Shown: in pieces, positions 1 to 6,546 of the stretch
Layout of the letters: every line of letters starts with the position of its first letter
How positions within the stretch are numbered: the stretch's first letter is position 1
Assembly: GCA_964597265.1 (NCBI GenBank)
Contig: CAZQWJ010000003.1
Location: forward strand, 1 to 52,693
DNA: 52,693 bases
Origin: CAZQWJ01 sp964597265
GTDB lineage: Bacteria; Patescibacteriota; 4484-211; JAGQKX01
Direction: 5' to 3'
Made by a program: the position numbers and the translations under genes
Notes under the pieces: model-generated
The model's database searches: none
The model's input: only the letters and a program-made list of their open reading frames with translations
What the model was told of the DNA's origin: nothing

Positions 1-12
1 ATAGCGGAGCCA

Positions 13-80
13 TTCAAACAAGTTTGAACTTGGTACGAAGCGTGGCTGTAGTACACGCCAAGTACATTCAGTACTTGGCG
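13..80 (+). repeat. two-hairpin tRNA-associated element, copy D (left part outside window)
   Basis: Hairpin 1 is TTCAAAC / GTTTGAA at 13-28. Hairpin 2 has 10-bp perfect arms CGCCAAGTAC (56-65) and GTACTTGGCG (71-80) around a 5-nt loop. The two hairpins start 43 nt apart, exactly as in the copies at tRNA-Lys(CTT) and tRNA-Glu. The bases just before hairpin 1 (ending GGAGCCA) could be the 3' end of a + strand tRNA lying mostly outside the window; this is inference. Hairpin 2 overlaps the encoded CCA of the convergent tRNA-Arg, so the usual downstream duplicate of a tRNA end cannot be recognised here. Confidence 0.7.
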
Positions 81-151
81 CGCTCGAGAGGACTCGAACC
101 TCTAACCGCTGGTTCCGAAGACCAGTGCTCTATCCATTGAGCTACGAGCGC
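76..151 (-). tRNA. tRNA-Arg (anticodon TCG)
   Basis: Cloverleaf on the minus strand. The acceptor arms GCGCTCG and CGAGCGC pair, the T-loop is TTCGAGT, and the anticodon stem CTGGT/ACCAG encloses loop CTTCGGA, giving anticodon TCG, which reads CGA. CCA is encoded at 78-76. That CCA also forms part of the 10-bp hairpin of the adjacent two-hairpin element, so it may be fortuitous. Confidence 0.93.
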
Positions 152-159
152 GGATGGTT

Positions 160-233
160 TGGCCATTAGCTGTTAGTCGTTAGTCTTTGGCTATCTGCTA
201 ATTGCTAACAGCTATTAGCTAATCGCAAAACTA
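160..233. repeat. degenerate TTAGCTGTTAG / AGCTATTAGC repeat spacer
   Basis: This spacer between tRNA-Arg and the duplicated tRNA-Lys end is made of degenerate near-palindromic words such as TTAGCTGTTAG, GTTAGTC, CTAATTGCTAACAGC and TATTAGCTAAT. The same vocabulary returns at 421-604. No coding frame is apparent. It resembles low-complexity satellite spacer rather than a regulatory site. Confidence 0.5.
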
Positions 234-234
234 C

Positions 235-342
235 TGGTGGGTGTGGAGGGCAGAACATCCTGTTTGGATGTTCTGTGTATTCACTTCAAATCACCACCAA
301 GTCCAAGCTATGCCTGGATGGCCACTCAACTAACTTTACGCT
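235..342 (-). mobile_element. two-hairpin tRNA-associated element, copy A (at tRNA-Lys CTT)
   Basis: Reading the minus strand after the tRNA-Lys CCA: a 24-nt leader; hairpin 1 with arms TCCAGGC and GCTTGGA (318-302, one G-U pair); a spacer; hairpin 2 with perfect 10-bp arms CAGAACATCC and GGATGTTCTG (275-251); and, directly abutting, a 16-nt exact duplicate of the tRNA 3' end (250-235, CCCTCCACACCCACCA). Hairpin starts are 43 nt apart and the duplicate period is 108 bp. The duplicate begins exactly at the 3' strand of the T-stem. No protein is encoded. Confidence 0.75.
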
Positions 343-417
343 TGGTGGGTGTGGAGGGATTCGAACCCCCGGCCAAGTGCTTAAGAGGCACCTGCTCTGC
401 CACTGAGCTACACACCC
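343..417 (-). tRNA. tRNA-Lys (anticodon CTT)
   Basis: Acceptor GGGTGTG/CACACCC, T-arm GGGGG-TTCGAAT-CCCTC, anticodon loop CTCTTAA giving CTT (reads AAG), encoded CCA at 345-343. The last 16 nt including CCA recur 108 bp downstream on the same strand after a strong hairpin (see copy A). A second tRNA-Lys, with anticodon TTT, lies at 43136. Confidence 0.95.
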
Positions 418-420
418 TAA

Positions 421-604
421 TTTAGTCGTTAGTCATTAGACTTTTGTTTTTAGCTATTAGTGACTAGGCCTGCGGTTATTTTAAGGCTTTACAGCCTAAC
501 TTTCAACTCAGCCGTTACTAATTTTTTGTTGTACAATGAGTCCAATAGTTAACAGGCAATGTCTAGCGACTAACAGCTAATGTCTGATAGCTAATAACTA
601 GCAT
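421..604. repeat. degenerate TAGC/TTAG repeat spacer between tRNA genes
   Basis: No gene is visible here. The stretch contains many variants of TTAGTCGTTAG, GCTATTAGTGACTAG, GACTAACAGCTAATG and GATAGCTAATAACTAGC. The words are partly palindromic (AGCT, TAGCTA) and appear in both orientations, like the spacer at 160-233. It may also contain the promoter of tRNA-Leu, but I cannot pick one out convincingly. Confidence 0.45.
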
Positions 605-691
605 GCCGAAGTGGCGGAATTGGCAGACGCGCTACGTTCAGGACGTAGTGACCGCAAGGTCGTGGAGGTTCAAATCCTCTCTTCGGCACCA
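605..691 (+). tRNA. tRNA-Leu (anticodon CAG)
   Basis: Class II tRNA of 87 nt with acceptor GCCGAAG/CTTCGGC, long variable arm, anticodon stem CTACG/CGTAG and loop TTCAGGA giving CAG (reads CUG). CCA is encoded. No two-hairpin element follows it; the RelA/SpoT-family gene starts 49 nt downstream. Confidence 0.95.
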
Positions 692-739
692 GCAGCACTG
701 AAACGCGCCATTAGCCATCCATAACAGAATAGATTGCCT

Positions 740-2185
740 ATGTATAACCAGCTGGTCGCAAAAATACAGTTTCAAGATGACGTTGAGCAGCAACTCTTTG
801 ATGACGCGCATTCCCTTGCGTTGCGTGTACATAAAGGGCAGTATCGCCTAAACGGTGAGCCGTATATGAACCACATATATCGAGTAACCGATCATCTCAC
901 CAATATGCAGGTTGATACCACGACCTATATTGCCGCTTTGATACATGACGTTTTGAACTATCAGCCGGAGTATAAGTCAGATATAGAATCGCACTTCCCA
1001 GAAGATGTGGTTAACTTGACGCTACTACTACATCAAGTCAAAACGTTTCAACTCAAGCAATCCCCTATCAACCGAGGTGACAACCTTCGCCGCCTCCTCC
1101 TTGCCACGGCAAAAGATATTCGAGTTATTTTGATACGACTTGCTGAAAAGCTAGATAACCTTCAGTCTATTGACGTCTTTGAACATGAGAAGCAACTTGC
1201 AGTACTAGAAAATGCAGAAAACATCTATGTCCCGCTTTCTGCCATGCTGGGAGTAAGATATCTTCAAAAGAACTTGGAAGATACCATCCTTGAGAAAAAC
1301 TACACAAGCCAATACACTGTCATAGCAAATTATTACAAGAACTATATAGACACACACCTTTCCGACTTTGAGTTGCTTGAGCAGTCCATCAAGACCTGTC
1401 TTGATGAGGCGGGTATAGAACATGTCATGGAAAAACGCACCAAGAGTTATTACAGTACATATAAGAAATACCTGCGTGAAAGAACGCCAAACCAATCCCT
1501 GGAAGAGTATCTCGAGCACCTACACGATAAGTATGCAGTACGGATACTGGTCGAAGATGTTGAAACCTGCTATAAGGCTCTTGGCGTGATTCACCAACAC
1601 TGGCATCCAGTCAGCGAAGAGTTTGACGACTATATTGCCAACCCAAAACCTAGCGGGTACATGGCAATACATACTGTCATCCGTGGCGTCGCCAATATTC
1701 CTGTTGAAATTCAAATTAAAACTCATGAACAACATCATATAAATGAGTTCGGCAAAGCCTCTCATTTTAGTTACAAATTTGGTATGAAGCATAATCCGGA
1801 AATGTATCAATGGCTGCAAGAGCTTACAGAATGGCATTCCGAGTATAGCGACGAAGCTGCGTTCAAAGAGGCCGTAAAAATAGATCTATTCAAGGATCGT
1901 GTTTTTGTCTTCACCCCGGATAGAGATGTGATTGACCTGCCAAAGGGTGCCACGTGTATAGACTTTGCGTACAAAATACACACCCACATAGGCGATACCA
2001 TGTCTGGTGCACTTGTGAATGGAAAGATGGTACCAATAGACCACCAACTCGAATCAAATGATACATGTCAAATAGTGACATCCAGGCACGGCGGGCCCCG
2101 CCAAGATTGGTTAACCAAGGCATATCGGCCATTTACACGCAATCGTATACGCAAGTTTATGCGTGCCCAAAACAATACGCGCTAA
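740..2185 (+). CDS. RelA/SpoT-family (p)ppGpp synthetase, hydrolase site degenerate
   Basis: About 481 aa with HD domain (~25-140), nucleotidyltransferase domain (~225-335) and TGS domain (~385-445); the C-terminal ACT part of long RSH proteins is absent. In the synthetase, the Asp of HDKYAVRI and the Glu of VEIQIKT match the catalytic residues of RelA/SpoT enzymes, and the substrate-loop region (GYMAIHT) is kept. In the HD domain the HD pair is present (ALIHDVLN), but the HDxxED signature reads HDVLNY and the usual ADRLHN reads AEKLDN, so ppGpp hydrolysis is probably lost or weak (inference). ATG at 740 is preferred; TTG at 734 is an in-frame alternative. Role: stringent-response alarmone synthesis. 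Confidence 0.92.
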   Translation: MYNQLVAKIQFQDDVEQQLFDDAHSLALRVHKGQYRLNGEPYMNHIYRVTDHLTNMQVDTTTYIAALIHDVLNYQPEYKSDIESHFPEDVVNLTLLLHQVKTFQLKQSPINRGDNLRRLLLATAKDIRVILIRLAEKLDNLQSIDVFEHEKQLAVLENAENIYVPLSAMLGVRYLQKNLEDTILEKNYTSQYTVIANYYKNYIDTHLSDFELLEQSIKTCLDEAGIEHVMEKRTKSYYSTYKKYLRERTPNQSLEEYLEHLHDKYAVRILVEDVETCYKALGVIHQHWHPVSEEFDDYIANPKPSGYMAIHTVIRGVANIPVEIQIKTHEQHHINEFGKASHFSYKFGMKHNPEMYQWLQELTEWHSEYSDEAAFKEAVKIDLFKDRVFVFTPDRDVIDLPKGATCIDFAYKIHTHIGDTMSGALVNGKMVPIDHQLESNDTCQIVTSRHGGPRQDWLTKAYRPFTRNRIRKFMRAQNNTR

Positions 2186-2208
2186 AGACAGGTTGGAGGT
2201 GGGATTGT

Positions 2209-2214
2209 TATAAT
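2209..2214 (+). promoter_or_regulatory. -10 element for MurE-like gene (leaderless)
   Basis: TATAAT lies with 7 nt between its end and the GTG start at 2222, so transcription would begin at or within a base or two of the start codon. No -35 matching consensus is obvious at 17 nt upstream. Confidence 0.55.
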
Positions 2215-2221
2215 ATAAAAC

Positions 2222-3406
2222 GTGCTCAGTCTATTGAAAACACTTGTCTGGAGGTTTGTGCCGCAACGACTTACCTCCAAATTAACCTTTCTTGATAGTA
2301 TTGATCCGGTATTGGCTAATATTCGGTATGGATTCCCTGGTCGTAAGTTGAAGATTATTGGCATTACCGGTACGGACGGCAAAACCACCACCTGCTTCTT
2401 TCTTAACTCTATCCTCAATACCTGGGGCAAAAAGACCGGACTGATTACAACCGTAGAAGTCAGAATCGGTGAACATTCGCATACCACTGGCCTTCATGTT
2501 ACGACTCCAGATCCTTGGGAACTTAACCGATTGTTATCAGAGATGGTTACGGAGCAGTGCGAATATGTGGTCTTGGAGGTTACGAGCCATGCCATTCACC
2601 AAAAACGTATCCTCGGTATCCCTTTTCTCATTGCCGGTTTAACCAACATTACCCCTGAACACCTGGATGTTCATCATGGCTCATTTGAGTCGTATGCTGC
2701 GACCAAACGTTCGCTTTTGTCCAAAGCAACGCAGTCGTTTGAGTCTGAGAATATAGCTGACGACACACTGGCCGGAGTTCACTTGTCTCTGCCTGGCGAA
2801 TACAATTATCTCAATGCCAAGCTGGCCGCAGCTATTGCGCGATCTTTGGGTGTGCCGAATGACGTTGTCAAAAAAGGCCTGGAAGCGGTTGCTCATATCC
2901 CTGGACGTATGGATGTGGTCTATGAGCAAGACTTCAAGGTGATTGTGGATTTTGCACATACACCAAACGGTTTGCAGGCCGCCTTGTCCTCTGCCCAAAA
3001 GTTGGTTCCCGGGGGCGGACGGCTTATCTCGGTCTTTGGTTCTGCAGGTGAGCGAGATCAATACAAGCGTCCGGAAATGGGTAAAATCGCCGCAACAATC
3101 GCGGACATCGTGGTACTAACGTTGGAAGATCCTCGAAGTGAAGACGTCAACGTTATTATTAATCAAATCGCACAGGGGGCTTTGGACGCAGGCAAGCATG
3201 AAGGGGAAGACCTATTTCGCAAGCCTGACCGTACAGAGGCAATACGTTTTGCTATCAAAACTCTTGCCAGACCAGACGATGTTATTATGATCACAGGCAA
3301 AGGTCCTGAGCAGAGTATGAATATTGGTGGGGTGGAGTATGGTTGGGATGAGGTTGGAGTGGTGAAGAATATACTCGCAAGAGATTTCTCGACAAGCTCG
3401 AAATGA
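2222..3406 (+). CDS. MurE-like Mur ligase (UDP-MurNAc-peptide amino-acid ligase)
   Basis: 394 aa, shorter than typical MurE (about 490), lacking most of the N-terminal UDP-binding domain. P-loop GITGTDGKTTT near residue 50; central Mur ligase motifs LEVTSHAI and LTNITPEHLDVH; C-terminal domain with GRMDVV, DFAHTPNGL and SVFGSAGERDQYKR. The substrate loop usually DNPR in meso-DAP-adding MurE is EDPR here. The family adds the third stem-peptide residue to UDP-MurNAc-dipeptide in the cytoplasm; exact substrate unresolved. The last residues (ARDFSTSSK) are encoded by a dispersed intergenic palindrome (3381-3407), so the native C terminus has been altered. A GNAT-like gene and an Mpl-like ligase follow. 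Confidence 0.85.
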   Translation: MLSLLKTLVWRFVPQRLTSKLTFLDSIDPVLANIRYGFPGRKLKIIGITGTDGKTTTCFFLNSILNTWGKKTGLITTVEVRIGEHSHTTGLHVTTPDPWELNRLLSEMVTEQCEYVVLEVTSHAIHQKRILGIPFLIAGLTNITPEHLDVHHGSFESYAATKRSLLSKATQSFESENIADDTLAGVHLSLPGEYNYLNAKLAAAIARSLGVPNDVVKKGLEAVAHIPGRMDVVYEQDFKVIVDFAHTPNGLQAALSSAQKLVPGGGRLISVFGSAGERDQYKRPEMGKIAATIADIVVLTLEDPRSEDVNVIINQIAQGALDAGKHEGEDLFRKPDRTEAIRFAIKTLARPDDVIMITGKGPEQSMNIGGVEYGWDEVGVVKNILARDFSTSSK

Positions 3407-3455
3407 CACATTGAGATTGTTTTCTATCGTCATCTCGACCGAAGTGGAGAGATCT
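3381..3455. repeat. inverted pair of dispersed CTCGA-type palindromes
   Basis: Two copies of a short palindromic repeat face each other: a unit at 3381-3407 (GAGATTTCTCGAC...GAAATGAC) and its inverted relative at 3430-3455 (GTCATCTCGACC...GAGAGATC). The first overlaps the stop of the MurE-like gene. Similar units occur at 41115-41142. Together they could form one long hairpin acting as a terminator. Units of this type are common between genes of many environmental bacteria. Confidence 0.65.
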
Positions 3456-3468
3456 AGTACGTTGATCT

Positions 3469-4242
3469 ATGAAACTACTTTTTTCAGAATATCCGGCAGA
3501 ATATGATACCTACACATTTCCCTATCACATTTGGGCGGTGCAGGAAAGCCCAAAAGAGCGTGACGATTTGCTGAAACAAGGCTTCTTGCCCACGCGGTTT
3601 AAGATCGGGCTGTGGTATCTGGCCCGCAGCAGCCGCGTTGATCTTGAACAGTTCCAAGAATCTTCGGAAAATAGGCGTATTGTGAAACAAACCGAGCATT
3701 TTTCATTTCACATCGTACCTATCAAGACATTTGCCCAAGACCAGCATATCAAATCAATCATGGCACGCTATGCCGAAGAAGTCATCGGTGTCTCCTTCTC
3801 CCTTGCCTCACAAAAAAGAATCCTCAGCCCATACCTCACCGATCACGTGATGGTTTGGGAGGACGCAGGCACGGTAGTAGGCTTTTCACCGATTATGGAT
3901 ACGAACAAAGCAGTATTCTACTGGTATGGATTTTATATGCCTGAATACCACCGCAGTGGTTTGGGAATACGAATGATGCTCGAGGCGATCCAATGGGCCA
4001 AGGCGCAAGGCAAACAGCATGCGTATCTTGGTACGGTGTACTCCAAAGGCGCATTGTACAAAACCAACTTTGCAGGATTTGAATTTTTCAACGGCATGCA
4101 GTGGCGAAGTAACACAGAAGAATTACACTATTCGATCCACCGAGATCAGCAAAAGCCCAAGGACGATTTGTTACAAGATGAAACCTGGCGCGAACAGTTT
4201 TATCATGCATCATCCTTGACTAAATTATTAAAAAACCTATGA
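3469..4242 (+). CDS. GNAT-fold transferase, arginyltransferase-like N terminus
   Basis: 257 aa. The C-terminal half (~110-225) is GNAT-like: a VMVWEDAGTVVGF strand pair, YWYGFYMPEYHRSGLG acyl-CoA loop region, and a LGTVYSKGALYKTNFAGFEFF tail region seen in aminoacyl-tRNA-protein transferase relatives. The N-terminal half (GFLPTR...SSRVDLEQF...SENRRIVKQ) recalls the SRSQRR-type segment of bacterial ATE/Bpt proteins but lacks their cysteines. The gene sits between two Mur ligase genes and its stop overlaps the next start (ATGA, 4239-4242), suggesting translational coupling with the Mpl-like gene. A role in transferring an amino acid from tRNA to a peptidoglycan precursor is possible but only inferred from context. 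Confidence 0.65.
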   Translation: MKLLFSEYPAEYDTYTFPYHIWAVQESPKERDDLLKQGFLPTRFKIGLWYLARSSRVDLEQFQESSENRRIVKQTEHFSFHIVPIKTFAQDQHIKSIMARYAEEVIGVSFSLASQKRILSPYLTDHVMVWEDAGTVVGFSPIMDTNKAVFYWYGFYMPEYHRSGLGIRMMLEAIQWAKAQGKQHAYLGTVYSKGALYKTNFAGFEFFNGMQWRSNTEELHYSIHRDQQKPKDDLLQDETWREQFYHASSLTKLLKNL

Positions 4243-5657
4243 CCCCATCACCCTCCAAAGTTCATATCATCGGTATCGCGGGCAAAGCAAGCTCTGCGAT
4301 CGCGTACATGTTTCAAACCATGGGCTGGGAAGTAACAGGCTCTGACCAAGGAATATATCCGCCTGTGAGTGATTTTTTGCTTAAACATAAGATCGAAGTC
4401 GCTACCCCATATCACGAAAACAACCTCCCAAACGATGCTGACCTGGTGGTAGTGGCTGGGAATGCGCTTATTGTTGATTCTGAAAACCCCGAGTTTCTCA
4501 AAGCAAAACGCCTGCACAAAACAGTGTTATCGTTTCCTCAAGTGTTGCAGCGTTATGTTGTACACGAAAATTCCATTGTAGTTGCGGGGAATTTTGGCAA
4601 AGGTACNNNNNNNNNNNNNNNNNNNNNNNNNNNNNNNNNNNNNNNNNNNNNNNNNNNNNNNNNNNNNNNNNNNNNNNNNNNNNNNNNNNNNNNNNNNNNN
4701 NNNNNNCGTACTACAGACAGCAATTGGTCGGTCATAGAAGGAGATGAATACCCTACTCCGTCAATAGACGATACTCCCGCTGTATCCAAATTTTTTTATT
4801 ATAACCCTAAGTACCTCATCCTCACTTCTGCTGAGCATGATCACTACGATGTGTTCCCCACACAAGCAGCATACAGTGAAAATTATCAGAGGCTCGTTGC
4901 GCAACTTCCACCTGATGGACTTTTGGTTGCTAATCTGGACGGCAAACATATCTCCGACCTCATACACCATGCACAGTGCAGGGTTGTCACGTATAGCTGT
5001 GAGAACACACAGGCAGACTATGTGGGTACCCAAATAGGACTGAATCCAAAGCTATTCGGAAGGTTTAACATATCTAATTTAACTGCAGCGTATGCGCTAT
5101 TGGCTGAGTTGGGATTTGACAAAGAGGCGGTAACAGAAGGGTTGAATACATTTTCGGGTTTGATGCATCGTATGCAGATGGTGTTTCAAAATGATAATGT
5201 CGTGGTCGTCCGTGATCTTGCGCATTCGCCGGTCAAGGCGCAGGCTGCATTGGAAGCGGTGAAGGAAAAATGGCCTGGTTATACATGTGTTGCAGTGTTT
5301 GAGATATTTTCATCTTCTCTGAAAAACAAGGCGGTATTGGATGAACTACCAGGGCGGTTTGATGCGGCTGACACGGTTATCATCCCCAAAGTTGATCAAG
5401 TTGAACGGATAGCGAAATCAGAGCGGGTGACTGGCAAAGAGATTGTCGCCGCGATTGGCCCAAACGCGATGTATATGCCAAAAGACGAGGCGATTCTCGA
5501 ATATCTTGACGAGCTGCCAGCCAAAAGTGTAGTCATCTTCATGTCATCAGGCGGCCTGCGGGGTATTCCGGAGAAGTATTTGGAGAGATTCGTCATTCCA
5601 GCGGAAGCTGGAATCCAGGCAGTATCGAGTATGGATCCCAGGTCAAGCCTGGGATGA
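4239..5657 (+). CDS. Mpl/MurC-like Mur ligase, interrupted by a 100-N gap
   Basis: Starts HIIGIAGKASSAIAYMF and continues with GSDQGIYPPVSDFL, typical of the Mpl branch (UDP-MurNAc : tripeptide ligase of peptidoglycan recycling) rather than MurC. The P-loop is GNFGKG just before the gap. After the gap come VIEGDEYPT, LTSAEHDHYDVFP, HRMQMV, RDLAHSPVKAQA and a C-terminal domain. Frame is retained across the 100 Ns and the P-loop-to-VIEGDEY distance is close to that of homologues, so the gap is probably near its true size. The last ~20 residues (from VIPAEAGIQ) are encoded by dispersed repeats, meaning the native stop was lost or displaced. It overlaps the GNAT-like gene by 4 nt. Confidence 0.82.
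   Translation: MTPSPSKVHIIGIAGKASSAIAYMFQTMGWEVTGSDQGIYPPVSDFLLKHKIEVATPYHENNLPNDADLVVVAGNALIVDSENPEFLKAKRLHKTVLSFPQVLQRYVVHENSIVVAGNFGKGXXXXXXXXXXXXXXXXXXXXXXXXXXXXXXXXXXRTTDSNWSVIEGDEYPTPSIDDTPAVSKFFYYNPKYLILTSAEHDHYDVFPTQAAYSENYQRLVAQLPPDGLLVANLDGKHISDLIHHAQCRVVTYSCENTQADYVGTQIGLNPKLFGRFNISNLTAAYALLAELGFDKEAVTEGLNTFSGLMHRMQMVFQNDNVVVVRDLAHSPVKAQAALEAVKEKWPGYTCVAVFEIFSSSLKNKAVLDELPGRFDAADTVIIPKVDQVERIAKSERVTGKEIVAAIGPNAMYMPKDEAILEYLDELPAKSVVIFMSSGGLRGIPEKYLERFVIPAEAGIQAVSSMDPRSSLG
4607..4706. other. 100-N scaffold gap
   Basis: Exactly 100 Ns inside the Mpl-like gene. Flanks share only about four bases (GTAC), unlike the two other gaps, so this one probably hides real sequence of roughly the stated size. 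Confidence 0.95.
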
Positions 5658-5723
5658 CACTTCGTCACGTTTGTCATGCCAGAAGGCGCGGGATTTGTCA
5701 TTCCAGCGAAGGCTGGAATCCAG
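5592..5723. repeat. cluster of GTCATTCCAGCG...GCTGGAATCCA palindromes
   Basis: At least three related palindromes stand in tandem: GTCATTCCAGCG.../GCTGGAATCCA at 5592-5617 and again at 5698-5723, and a GGATCCCAGG.../CCTGGGATGAC unit near 5632-5657. They supply the C terminus of the Mpl-like protein (VIPAEAGIQ is the usual translation of this repeat) and fill the space up to the next start. Further members lie at 24170-24207 and 41185-41210. Confidence 0.75.
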
Positions 5724-5757
5724 GCAGCAACAGGACTCGAGTGGACAGTGTACCTAT

Positions 5758-6522
5758 ATGACTAAAACATCAACGGTCAACGACCAAAAATCAGCACCCG
5801 CCCAACAGGCGCTACAACAACTCGCGGATGAGTATGTCAATTTTGAAATAGACGGTAAACGTGTGCGTATTCCGTATATCCTGGGGCATGGACGGTTTCA
5901 ATTTTGGAGAACCTCAGGCAAGGGCACGCCGGATACCATCCGCAAGGAAGTGCGTGCTATGGCCAGAAGAGAGGGTTTTTCTCTTATAAATGCCACGGGA
6001 ATCGAAATTACTCGCTTCATGAGACAGCACAGGATAGGCATTGATTGTTCCGGGTTGGCATATCATCTCCTCAATGCATATTGTTACCAGATATACCGAC
6101 AACCGTTAGGACGTTTTTTATACAGACATCACGGCATACTTGGAGTTGCGGAAAAAGCCATGCTTTCCTATCAGCGACATCGACGGATCAATGCGTCTAC
6201 ACTCACCTCCTCTCTTAATTCGACAACTGTATCAAGGGCACAAGATATACGCATTGGCGATTTGGTACGTATGCACGGAGAACGAGATCACGTATTGGTC
6301 GTAACGCACGTGAGTGACACTACCATCACGTATATACACTCAAGCAGCAAAAGTACCCGCAAGCAAGGGCCGCACTATGGCGCTATTACAATCATAGACC
6401 CGACACTTGGGCTCGAACACCAACAATGGCATGAACTAACAAAAGACGGCAAAAACTACGGGCAAACGTTCTTCCGACCCACTGAAGGCGACAGCGTCCG
6501 AAGATTGAACGTGCTAAAATAA
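5758..6522 (+). CDS. NlpC/P60-like cysteine hydrolase
   Basis: 254 aa from the ATG at 5758; an upstream in-frame start at 5671 was rejected because that part is translated repeat. The motif GIDCSGLAYHLLN gives the likely catalytic Cys and RDHVLVVTHV the likely His, in the order of NlpC/P60 or CHAP-type papain-fold amidases. No signal peptide or membrane segment is seen, so it may act in the cytoplasm or use another route out. Lying between an Mpl-like ligase and MraY, it may cleave cell-wall peptides, perhaps in muropeptide recycling (inference). Exact bond specificity cannot be read from sequence. Confidence 0.7.
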   Translation: MTKTSTVNDQKSAPAQQALQQLADEYVNFEIDGKRVRIPYILGHGRFQFWRTSGKGTPDTIRKEVRAMARREGFSLINATGIEITRFMRQHRIGIDCSGLAYHLLNAYCYQIYRQPLGRFLYRHHGILGVAEKAMLSYQRHRRINASTLTSSLNSTTVSRAQDIRIGDLVRMHGERDHVLVVTHVSDTTITYIHSSSKSTRKQGPHYGAITIIDPTLGLEHQQWHELTKDGKNYGQTFFRPTEGDSVRRLNVLK

Positions 6523-6546
6523 TAACGTTGGTTTGATCTTATTACC

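Noticed and set aside
13..80. Two-hairpin element read as an integron attC site
   Set aside because: Both use folded hairpins, but the conserved attC core triplet boxes are not present and no integron integrase or cassette genes are seen.
3404..3406. Possible UGA recoding as in some candidate phyla
   Set aside because: TGA ends the MurE-like gene and the transglutaminase gene at expected positions, and no conserved protein in the window needs TGA to be read through.
5671..5757. N-terminal extension of the NlpC/P60-like protein
   Set aside because: The extension is a translation of the GTCATTCCAGCG repeat; the ATG at 5758 begins ordinary protein sequence.
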